47,211 nt of DNA, taken from positions 79,629-126,839 of the forward strand of contig MFKT01000009.1 of assembly GCA_001781125.1 (NCBI GenBank), written 5' to 3'. The notes beneath the pieces were generated by a model. That model had not been told where the DNA came from, ran no database searches, and worked only from the letters and a program-made list of their open reading frames with translations. Position numbers and translations under genes: made by a program. This DNA is from Candidatus Kaiserbacteria bacterium RIFCSPHIGHO2_01_FULL_53_29. Lineage in GTDB: Bacteria; Patescibacteriota; Minisyncoccia; Phycocordibacterales; UBA2100. This document shows positions 6,945 through 13,366 of this stretch, piece by piece. The first letter of the stretch is position 1, and the number at the start of each line of letters is the position of its first letter.

Positions 6945-9298
6945 CGCATGCCTCCCAGCAGGCGCACCCCCCCCTTGATACGAAGTATGCGCGTCGCATT
7001 CACGGTCACCGTCGCAGTGCAGGTCCCGTTCGAAGTTCCCACCGCGGTCATCGTGTAGGTCGTCGTGACTGCGGGGCCGACGCTCGTTGAGCCGGAGGCG
7101 AGAGCCGCCGAGGAAACGGCTCCAACACTACTATCTACCGACGCTGATGTTGCGCTCGTCGTTGTCCACGAGAGCGTCGAAACACCGTTATATGAAATAC
7201 TGCTCGGTGAAACACCGAGTGTGCATGCGGCTCCGGTGATTAGGGCGAACGCGATGATTATTTTACCGTTTACTCCGCTCGCCTGTGCCGTGCTCCCGCC
7301 ATTGCCCGCCGTGCCTCGCTCAGAGTCGCCCGAATTGCCCGGCGTAGTCCCGGAACCGGCGGTTAGCGTCGCGCTCGTGTTGGAACCATCCGAGTATCCT
7401 GCGCCGCCGCCGCCGCCACCTGTCCAGTATCCGCCCCCGCCCCCGCCCCCGCCGTATCCTCCTCCTCCTCCGCCGCCGTTCTCGTCTCCGTTACCTCCGG
7501 CGCCGCCAGCGGAAGATGTACTTGAACCGCCGACAGCTGCGCTGCTCGAATCTCTTCCCCCGCCGCCGCCGCCTACTCCTCCGCCCGCACCTCCCGCATC
7601 GCTCGAAAGGTAGCTATTTCCTCCTGAGGACGTCCCGCCTCCCCCCGCGCCGTAGGTCGCACTCGCATTCCCACCGGTAGTCCCGCCGCCCGCGCCGGCA
7701 GCTGCGCAACCTGCGGCACCACCGGTGTCCGGGCTTCCGCCGCCTCCGGAGCATCCCGTCTTATTGACACCTGCCGCCGCAGTGCCGCTGTTGGCACCGC
7801 CGCCTCCGCCCGCGCCTACAGAGCTGTAGCCCGTCCCGTTCTCACCCGTTGCACCGCCTCCTGCGCCGCCGGCAGCGTACGCGCTTCCGCCACCACCACC
7901 GCCCGCGATAAGAAGCGGGGTCGAGCTCCGGTACAGATCACTGCGCCCCCCGCCTCCTCCGGCGCCGTAAGAAAGGGTGCTACCGGTGCCGCTGCCGCCT
8001 ACGCGATACGTGAGAGTTTCTCCGGCAGTAACGGCGATAACCGCCGTCGCATATCCGCCGCCACCGCCACGACCGCTATTGCCGCTTGCTCCGCCTCCCC
8101 CTCCCCACATCTTCACGGTTATGGATGTGACCCCTGTCGGAACAGTCCACGAGGCTCCTGTGCCGACCGTGGTCAGCGTCACATTTCCGATATTCGTATA
8201 GTTGACGGTCACGGAACACGTAGCGTCCGCGGTGGTGCCGTCGGCTGTGAGCGAGTAGGTCGTCGTGGCGCTAGGACTAACGGCGGTCGATCCGCCTGCC
8301 GTAGGGGTTACCGTCCCAATACCATTGTCGATTGACGCGGAGTTGGCGGATGCAGTCGTCCACGTCAGCGTTGCGCTCTCACCCGGGGCGACCGTCGATA
8401 CGTCTGATGTCAGGGTGCATTCGGCGGCGCCGGTATCGTATTGGATGACGACGACACCCGACCCGCCGGTGCCGCCGGTCATGTTATTAGCGCTGAGGCC
8501 CGCCGCACCGCCGCCGCCGCCGCCCAAATAGCCGTTACCGCCGTTTCCTCCATACCAGCCGGCACCACCTCCGCCGGCGCCGAACGTCGTCGCGTTACTG
8601 CCGTGTTTGTCGTTATTTCCTCCGGCGGATGTGCCATTGGCACCGCCCGCTCCTGTCGAGTACCCTGCAGCCGTCACGGCTGCGGAGAGACCAGAGACAT
8701 CCGTCATGGCCGCACCGGTGCCTCCCGCGTTCTCATTTGCATCTTGTGTACCCGCCGTACCCCCAATACCAGCACCGCCGCCGCCGCCGTTGTCTCCTGA
8801 CATGGCTTTGCCGACGCCGCCGGTCGCGCCGCCGTCACCTCCTGTGTGCCAACCTCCGTACGTATTCGGGCTGGACGCGTTATAGAGTCCGCCGCCGCCG
8901 CCGCCAGCTGATATGGTGACTCCACTTATCGTCGCTGTCGTTGTAGCACCCGCGGAACCGTTCGCGGTATTCGTGCCGCCCGTTCCTCCGGCCCCTACGG
9001 AATATGTCACTGTCTCACCCCCTGATACGGAATATGTCTGGTACTCCACGCCGCCGCCGCCGCCGCTTCCTGCAGAACACCCGTCGCTGCCGTTGCATCC
9101 CCCACCTCCACCGCCACCTCCGATAGCCCAAACCTTAACGCTTATCACATCACTCGGAAGCGCGTAGCTTGTTCCCGTCGTACGTACGACTGTCGTAACA
9201 GCGGCAAAAGCCTGGCCAGGCAAGAAGAGTGCACCCCCGCTCGCGCTCAATAGAAAGAGCAGGCTCGTAATCGAGGCAGTTATCTTTCGAAAATCCAC
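6935..9298 (-). CDS. secreted glycine-rich, Ig-like repeat adhesin
   Basis: 787 residues from GTG at 9298. The open frame extends further upstream, but the preceding residues would run into the promoter side of the divergent transposase and lack protein-like character. A Sec signal follows (ITSLLFLLSASGGALFLPGQAFAA). Two glycine-rich blocks come next, about residues 35-270 and 360-690, each opening with a SVKVWAIGGGGG or ITVKMWGGGGG motif and containing GETVTYSVGAGG or GETLTYRVGGSG. Each is followed by an Ig/PKD-like domain with TLTWTT...SPSATTTYSLTA. The gene ends at a positively charged tail, RILRIKGGVRLLGGMRWR, with no visible sortase motif. Probably a Sec-exported surface or matrix protein. 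The plus strand here shows long proline-rich frames that are only shadows of the GGN codons. Confidence 0.8.
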   Translation of the reverse strand: MDFRKITASITSLLFLLSASGGALFLPGQAFAAVTTVVRTTGTSYALPSDVISVKVWAIGGGGGGGGCNGSDGCSAGSGGGGGVEYQTYSVSGGETVTYSVGAGGTGGTNTANGSAGATTTATISGVTISAGGGGGGLYNASSPNTYGGWHTGGDGGATGGVGKAMSGDNGGGGGAGIGGTAGTQDANENAGGTGAAMTDVSGLSAAVTAAGYSTGAGGANGTSAGGNNDKHGSNATTFGAGGGGAGWYGGNGGNGYLGGGGGGAAGLSANNMTGGTGGSGVVVIQYDTGAAECTLTSDVSTVAPGESATLTWTTASANSASIDNGIGTVTPTAGGSTAVSPSATTTYSLTADGTTADATCSVTVNYTNIGNVTLTTVGTGASWTVPTGVTSITVKMWGGGGGASGNSGRGGGGGYATAVIAVTAGETLTYRVGGSGTGSTLSYGAGGGGGRSDLYRSSTPLLIAGGGGGGSAYAAGGAGGGATGENGTGYSSVGAGGGGGANSGTAAAGVNKTGCSGGGGSPDTGGAAGCAAAGAGGGTTGGNASATYGAGGGGTSSGGNSYLSSDAGGAGGGVGGGGGGRDSSSAAVGGSSTSSAGGAGGNGDENGGGGGGGYGGGGGGGGYWTGGGGGGAGYSDGSNTSATLTAGSGTTPGNSGDSERGTAGNGGSTAQASGVNGKIIIAFALITGAACTLGVSPSSISYNGVSTLSWTTTSATSASVDSSVGAVSSAALASGSTSVGPAVTTTYTMTAVGTSNGTCTATVTVNATRILRIKGGVRLLGGMRWR

Positions 9299-9358
9299 CT
9301 CTCTATTGTACCTGCTCCATCCATGCCCCGCTGCGCACAATCCCCATTGATGAATGAT

Positions 9359-9379
9359 TATAGAGGCGTCGCCTCTATA
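9359..9379. repeat. transposase-flanking palindrome, left
   Basis: Arms TATAGAGGCG and CGCCTCTATA around a single T. The right copy at 10068-10088 has the same arms with A at the centre, so the pair are exact inverted copies. Together they bracket the Y1 transposase gene. Confidence 0.85.
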
Positions 9380-9385
9380 TGGTGC

Positions 9386-9391
9386 TATAAT
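9386..9391 (+). promoter_or_regulatory. possible -10 box of the transposase
   Basis: TATAAT lies six bases before the transposase ATG and directly after the left palindrome. If used, the mRNA would be nearly leaderless and the palindrome would occupy the spacer/-35 region. No -35 match is obvious. Confidence 0.3.
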
Positions 9392-9397
9392 TTTTCG

Positions 9398-10072
9398 ATG
9401 GCGTATCGTCAGACTGAATTCGCGGTCGGAGAATGGTACCACTGCTACACGCGCAGCATTACCGGAAGAACCGTTTTTGACGACGTCCGGGACTTTCAGC
9501 GTTTTACGGAAGCCCTCTATCTCTGTAACGGGACAAAAACAATTAAGAGAGGTGCGATATCCCGCCCCACGCACGAAAGAATGCTTTTACTAGACCGGGG
9601 CGGGCAACTGATCGACCTCGCTGCCTATGCCATCATGCCAAATCATTTTCACCTCCTTCTGCAGGAGAACAGGGATGGCGGCATCAGTACCTTCATGCAG
9701 AAACTCGGAACAAGCTACAGTATGTATTACAACGTGAAGAAAATGCACATCGGAAACGTGTTCATAAAACCGTTCCGGGCGAAGCATATCGCAGATGAAA
9801 GGTATCTGCAGCGCGTGTTGCAGTACATTCATCTCAATCCAATAGAACTGTTTGAGCGAGGATGGAAGCAGGGCCTGATCCGGCATCCAAAGTCCGTGGA
9901 GAACAAAGTGCTTTCCTATCGATGGTCAAGCTTGCCCGATTATGAAAGTATCGTGCGTGTCGAAAACGCCATTCTTGGAAAAGAAGCGATGACGATATTT
10001 GATGAGAGACCGCCGCTGAGGAGTATCATTGCCGAAGCGGCGGAGTACTACGCTGAGCTTGAAGGATTATAG
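9398..10072 (+). CDS. REP-associated tyrosine (Y1/HUH) transposase
   Basis: 224 residues from ATG at 9398. An upstream in-frame ATG at 9323 is rejected because it would translate through the left palindrome. The HUH motif is MPNHFHLLLQ (H83, H85), and the nucleophile region is KLGTSYSMYYN (Tyr107 most likely). The block FIKPFRAKHIADERYLQRVL, then QYIHLNPIE, is diagnostic of RAYT proteins in the IS200/IS605-like single-strand transposase group. These enzymes nick and join REP-type hairpins; here the gene is bracketed by identical inverted palindromes, and the stop TAG lies inside the right one. The gene is intact. It sits between the adhesin (divergent) and secA (convergent). Confidence 0.92.
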   Translation: MAYRQTEFAVGEWYHCYTRSITGRTVFDDVRDFQRFTEALYLCNGTKTIKRGAISRPTHERMLLLDRGGQLIDLAAYAIMPNHFHLLLQENRDGGISTFMQKLGTSYSMYYNVKKMHIGNVFIKPFRAKHIADERYLQRVLQYIHLNPIELFERGWKQGLIRHPKSVENKVLSYRWSSLPDYESIVRVENAILGKEAMTIFDERPPLRSIIAEAAEYYAELEGL

Positions 10073-10088
10073 AGGCGACGCCTCTATA
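10068..10088. repeat. transposase-flanking palindrome, right
   Basis: Arms TATAGAGGCG and CGCCTCTATA with A centre. It contains the transposase stop codon and lies 10 bp from the end of the convergent secA, so it may also separate the two transcripts. Confidence 0.85.
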
Positions 10089-10098
10089 CGGCTCGCGC

Positions 10099-12603
10099 CT
10101 ATTGCACGATGCGCCACGTACCGTTCGCAAGGAGCGGCTCGGCTTTTTTATATTTCATCTGCTGTGTCTCGCTCCCATTGGTGATGGTAACTTTGTCGTT
10201 ACGGCCGTATGTTCTCTTCGCACCCTGCGCTCCCTGCGTTGTTATTGCACGGGCCGCTTTCTCGACGCTCCCCTGCTCGCGGCTGCCCTGTGCCGGCGCT
10301 CCGAGGTTGGGAAGTATCTGGCGCACATGGGCGATATAAGAAGTTTCCATGGTCTGGAACAAGCGGAGGCCTTCCTTTTTGTATTCGACGAGAGGATCAC
10401 GCTGGCCATAGGCGCGCAAATTCACGGAGTTGCGCAAGTACTCCATTTGCTCCAAGTGCTCCACCCACAGATAATCAACGGTCTGGAGAAGAAATCGCCG
10501 CACGGTTGGGGAGAACGAATCGCCAAGTTCTGTTTTCTTTTTTTCGATCACTGCGGCAAGCTCTTCTTGGCCCAGTGAGATGCGCGAGAGCTCTTCATCT
10601 ACCGCGACCATGTCGCCTGTGAGCAGTGCCCGGCGGCGGCCATAGATGCTCTGCCGCTGGATATTCAGGACATCGTCGTAGGCGAGCACGTGCTTACGCG
10701 CGTCGAAATTCAACTCCTCAATACGGGTCTGCGCCTTCTCCAAAGAGCGCGTGATCATGGAATTATAGATAGGCTCGTCTTCGGGGATCTTAAAAGTGCC
10801 CATCACCCGCTTGATGACGTCGGAAGCAAATACGCGCATGAGCGAATCCTCGAGCGACACGAAGAACTGCGTGGCGCCTGGATCCCCCTGACGGCCCGAG
10901 CGGCCTCGCAGCTGATTGTCGATGCGGCGCGCCTCGTGTCGCTCGGTGCCCAAAACAAACAACCCCCCCACATCCTTCACTTCTTTGTATTGCGCTTCAG
11001 AGCCGGGATTTCCACCGAGCTTGATGTCGACGCCACGACCCGCCATGTTGGTCGCGATCGTCACCCCTGCGCGCTTGCCTGCCTGTGCGATGATCTCGCC
11101 TTCGCGTTCGTGATTCTTGGCATTCAGAATTTCATGCGGAATGCCCTCCTGTTTGAAATGTGCACTAAGAACTTCATTTTTCTCCACCGAGACCGTTCCC
11201 ACGAGTACGGGCTGCCCTTTCCCCTGCAGCTCCTTGACGTAACGCGCGATGGCTTTGTACTTTCCCGATTCGGTCTGGAAAATAAGGTCCTCCAAGTCAT
11301 TGCGCTGTGCGGGCACGTTGGTGGGGACGACGACCGTGTTGAGCCCGTAGACCTTGTAAAATTCCTCCGCGGAAGTGGTGGCAGTGCCTGTCATGCCCGC
11401 CAATTTTTCGTAGAGACGAAAGTAATTTTGGAATGTGATGCTCGCGAACGTACGCGATTCCTGTTGGATCGGTACGCCTTCTTTTGATTCGATCGCCTGA
11501 TGCAGGCCTTCAGACCACCTTCGGCCCGGCTGCATACGCCCCGTGGATTCATCGACAATAACAATGGTGCCATCGCGAACGACGTATTCCTTGTCCCGCT
11601 TGAAAAGCGCTTTTGCACGCACGGCTGTTTCGAGATGATGCACAAACTTGATATCGGCATCGGTATACATGTTGCCAACGCCAAGCACCTTTTCGGCTTT
11701 TTCGATTCCGCTGTCAGAAAGCTGGATCTGCTTGTGTTTTTCATCGACGGTGTAATCTTCCTCCGGTACAAGCGCTTCAGCGATAGCCGTAAATCTGCCG
11801 TAGAGCGACTCGGCATCGCCGACTGGAGCAGAGATAATAAGCGGCGTCCGTGCTTCGTCGATGAGGATAGAATCGATCTCGTCGACGATAGCTAGGGAAT
11901 AGCCGCGCTGCCGCAGATTTCCCGGCTCATACTCGAGATTGTCGCGCAAATAATCGAAGCCGTATTCGTTGTTGGTCCCATAGGTGATGTCGGCAGCATA
12001 GGCCTCGCGACGCGAAACGGGCCGCAAAAAATCCTGCATGACCTTGAAGCTGCCGACAGTATCGCGGGTCTCATCCTCCACCGCCCTCGCTTCGGTGGAC
12101 ACGTGCAGGGGATCATACAGAAACGAAGATTCGTGATTGATGACGCCTACGGTTAGTCCGAGCGCGTAGTAGATCTGTCCCATCCAGACAGCATCGCGCC
12201 GTGAAAGGTAATCATTGACTGTAACGACGTGGACACCCTTCCCCGTAAGCGCGTTAAGATACGCGGGAAGTGTAGCGACGAGAGTCTTGCCTTCTCCGGT
12301 GCGCATTTCCGCAATGTCGCCGCGATGCAGGATCATGCCGCCAATGAGTTGCACATCGAAATGACGCTGGCCCAGTGTGCGGCGGGAGGCTTCACGCACA
12401 GCGGCGAAGGCTTCGGGTGCAAGATCGTCGAGTGTCTCCCCCCTCGCCAAGCGGTCCTTGAATTCCAAGGTTTTTGCCTTGAGTGCATCGTCGCTGAGAG
12501 TCTTCATTTCCTCTTCGCGCGCATTGGTAGCGGCAACGATAGGCTTTGCCGCCGAGAGAGCCGCGAGATTTTCATCGCCAAATAAGCGTCTCCAGAATGC
12601 CAT
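10099..12603 (-). CDS. secA: preprotein translocase ATPase SecA
   Basis: 834 residues, starting MAFWRRLFGDENLAALSAAK. It is the cytoplasmic ATPase that drives unfolded preproteins through SecYEG. Walker A is MRTGEGKTL (T102-T107) and Walker B is AIVDEIDSILIDEART (D241, E242). Also visible are TYGTNNEYGFDYLRDN, AGMTGTA, ATNMAGRGVDIKLGG and LRGRSGRQGDPG of the second helicase half, and the scaffold/wing region to VEHLEQMEYLRNSVNLRAYG. The C-terminus ends in RTYGRNDKVTITNG...WRIVQ and lacks the CxCxGS zinc tail of proteobacterial SecA. A terminator hairpin lies upstream at 12668-12697. A short basic-peptide gene precedes it on the same strand. Confidence 0.97.
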   Translation of the reverse strand: MAFWRRLFGDENLAALSAAKPIVAATNAREEEMKTLSDDALKAKTLEFKDRLARGETLDDLAPEAFAAVREASRRTLGQRHFDVQLIGGMILHRGDIAEMRTGEGKTLVATLPAYLNALTGKGVHVVTVNDYLSRRDAVWMGQIYYALGLTVGVINHESSFLYDPLHVSTEARAVEDETRDTVGSFKVMQDFLRPVSRREAYAADITYGTNNEYGFDYLRDNLEYEPGNLRQRGYSLAIVDEIDSILIDEARTPLIISAPVGDAESLYGRFTAIAEALVPEEDYTVDEKHKQIQLSDSGIEKAEKVLGVGNMYTDADIKFVHHLETAVRAKALFKRDKEYVVRDGTIVIVDESTGRMQPGRRWSEGLHQAIESKEGVPIQQESRTFASITFQNYFRLYEKLAGMTGTATTSAEEFYKVYGLNTVVVPTNVPAQRNDLEDLIFQTESGKYKAIARYVKELQGKGQPVLVGTVSVEKNEVLSAHFKQEGIPHEILNAKNHEREGEIIAQAGKRAGVTIATNMAGRGVDIKLGGNPGSEAQYKEVKDVGGLFVLGTERHEARRIDNQLRGRSGRQGDPGATQFFVSLEDSLMRVFASDVIKRVMGTFKIPEDEPIYNSMITRSLEKAQTRIEELNFDARKHVLAYDDVLNIQRQSIYGRRRALLTGDMVAVDEELSRISLGQEELAAVIEKKKTELGDSFSPTVRRFLLQTVDYLWVEHLEQMEYLRNSVNLRAYGQRDPLVEYKKEGLRLFQTMETSYIAHVRQILPNLGAPAQGSREQGSVEKAARAITTQGAQGAKRTYGRNDKVTITNGSETQQMKYKKAEPLLANGTWRIVQ

Positions 12604-12667
12604 ATTGCGTCATCCTACCCTAAAACGCTTGTTTTTGCGATTGTTTTCTCTATGTGGAGACTAAAAA

Positions 12668-12697
12668 AATAATCCCTCCGTAACTGGAGGGATTATT
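12668..12697. terminator. bidirectional rho-independent terminator
   Basis: Stem AATAATCCCTCC / GGAGGGATTATT with loop GTAACT, flanked by an A-run on the left and a T-run on the right, so it can act on both strands. On the minus strand it closes the small basic-peptide transcript before secA. Confidence 0.8.
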
Positions 12698-12700
12698 TTT

Positions 12701-12716
12701 TTCTCTAGCTAGAGAA
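12701..12716. repeat. 16-bp perfect palindrome
   Basis: TTCTCTAGCTAGAGAA, immediately beside the terminator and just after the stop of the basic peptide on the minus strand. Its role is unclear; it may be an operator-like dyad or part of the terminator structure. Confidence 0.5.
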
Positions 12717-12723
12717 ACAAGCG

Positions 12724-12768
12724 CTAGCGGCGCTTCTTTGCCTTCTTGGCCTTCTTTTTCTTTGCCAT
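12724..12768 (-). CDS. possible 14-residue lysine-rich peptide
   Basis: ATG at 12768 opens MAKKKKAKKAKKRR, then a TAG stop. It is followed within 30 bp by a palindrome and a good terminator (12668-12697), and preceded by the long leader starting near the promoter at 13334-13361. The lysine/alanine composition recalls histone-H1-like tails or ribosome-associated basic peptides. No Shine-Dalgarno is visible, and a reading frame this short can arise by chance, but the placement between promoter and terminator supports expression. Confidence 0.4.
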   Translation of the reverse strand: MAKKKKAKKAKKRR

Positions 12769-12917
12769 ATAAATATCTTTTTGCTTGAGTGCTAAGTTCG
12801 ACCCGCACTTACGCAATAACGCGAAGATGCGATTACTCATTCATTATTACACGCATCGCGCGCGCAATAAATATTCGGCGCGATAATGTGGATAACTCTG
12901 ACGCGCGAAGTGGCCGA

Positions 12918-12965
12918 AGTCCGACCGAAACGTCGGACTCACAAAAAGTCTTTTTAGACTTTTTG
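12918..12965. repeat. two adjacent hairpins
   Basis: AGTCCGAC/GTCGGACT with loop CGAAAC (12918-12939), then CAAAAAGTCT/AGACTTTTTG with loop TTTT (12942-12965). The second resembles a terminator body but is symmetric on both strands. Confidence 0.55.
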
Positions 12966-13049
12966 AAATTAAAATGCAAAAATCAAAATGCAAAACATAA
13001 TTTTGAATTTTACATTGTCATTTTTATTTTTGATATTTACATTTTGATA
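12966..13049. repeat. AT-rich intergenic element
   Basis: Nearly pure A/T with repeated AAAATGCAAAA-like words. It is bounded by ATCAAAATG (12982-12990) and CATTTTGAT (13040-13048), a 9-bp inverted repeat. Its composition is far from the moderate-GC surroundings. Similar AAATCAAAATG-type stretches recur in CPR genomes in my recollection; not verified here. Confidence 0.5.
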
Positions 13050-13118
13050 TGCTCTGTACGGCACAACCCTACTTCGTTCCTCCTCCGCCAAGGCTGCGGA
13101 CGGACGCAGCAAAACTTC

Positions 13119-13201
13119 GTAGGGTGCAGTGTGGAGGACGGGTGCGAGCTCCAAAGTGAAAGTCTTTTATGAGTGCCGCCGCCCTCCACGCTATGCCCTA
13201 C
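13119..13201. ncRNA. candidate structured RNA stem
   Basis: GTAGGG (13119-13124) pairs with CCCTAC (13196-13201), and AGTGTGGAGG (13128-13137) pairs with CCTCCACGCT (13183-13192) with one mismatch, leaving a three-base internal loop and a 45-base apical loop. An alternative pairing uses ACCCTAC at 13066-13072. Mutually exclusive stems would fit a switch-like leader or a repeat relic. No known RNA family recognised. Confidence 0.3.
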
Positions 13202-13333
13202 CGAACTACAGGGTATCACTGCCGACAAAGGCCGCAACCCCTACAACCGAGCACCTCCCGTGAGGGAGGTGTTTCGGCGACTTTCAATCTATAGAACCGC
13301 ACATTCACACGAATGTGTGGCACTCACAGGGAC

Positions 13334-13361
13334 AGTATACCATGCCGCACGTTGTCAACAA
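13334..13361 (-). promoter_or_regulatory. leftward promoter with extended -10
   Basis: Minus-strand TGGTATACT gives an extended -10 (TATACT at 13339-13334). TTGTTG at 13361-13356 lies 16 bases upstream as -35; an overlapping TTGACA at 13358-13353 has a short 13-base spacer. It sits just past the stop of the O-antigen-ligase gene and would transcribe the repeat-dense region, the basic peptide and perhaps secA. Confidence 0.5.
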
Positions 13362-13366
13362 CAATG

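Larger units (their letters stand above)
9359..10088 (+). mobile_element. RAYT unit bounded by inverted palindromes
   Basis: A 730-bp unit made of left palindrome, transposase and right palindrome. No further copies of TATAGAGGCG were noticed in this window, so activity cannot be judged. RAYTs are usually domesticated single-copy genes, while the hairpins they process are dispersed. Confidence 0.7.
12769..13366. other. noncoding repeat-dense region / long leader
   Basis: No convincing gene is seen in about 600 bp. From right to left it contains a leftward promoter (13334-13361), hairpin CACATTC/GAATGTG (13300-13317), hairpin CACCTCCC/GGGAGGTG (13252-13271), a long interrupted stem (13119-13201), an ACCCTAC/GTAGGGT pair (13066-13125), an AT-rich element with 9-bp inverted ends (12982-13048), a symmetric T-rich hairpin (12942-12965) and hairpin AGTCCGAC/GTCGGACT (12918-12939). 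It could be a structured noncoding RNA, a long 5' leader, or an accumulation of small repeats. I found no match to tmRNA, RNase P, SRP or tRNA consensus. Confidence 0.5.

Noticed and set aside
7065..9167. Several plus-strand proline-rich open frames opposite the adhesin gene.
   Set aside because: They are the mirror of GGN glycine codons. The minus-strand frame has a signal peptide, Ig-like domains and a full-length coding pattern.
3293..12895. TGTGGATAA (DnaA-box complement) at 3293-3301 and 12887-12895, suggesting an origin.
   Set aside because: Only isolated single boxes about 9.6 kb apart, with no cluster, no AT-rich unwinding repeat set beside the first, and no dnaA, dnaN or parAB genes nearby.
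13130..13240. Possible tRNA on the minus strand (CCCTGTAGTTCGGTAGGGC and CTCATAA look like D-arm and Met anticodon loop).
   Set aside because: No anticodon stem pairs around CTCATAA, no T-arm with TTCRA follows, and no 7-bp acceptor with the correct spacing was found. The similarity is to short words only.
12769..13330. tmRNA, RNase P RNA or SRP RNA.
   Set aside because: None of the conserved cores I know (GAGGAAAGTCC, GGAAGCAGC type, tRNA-like 3' end) is visible on either strand.
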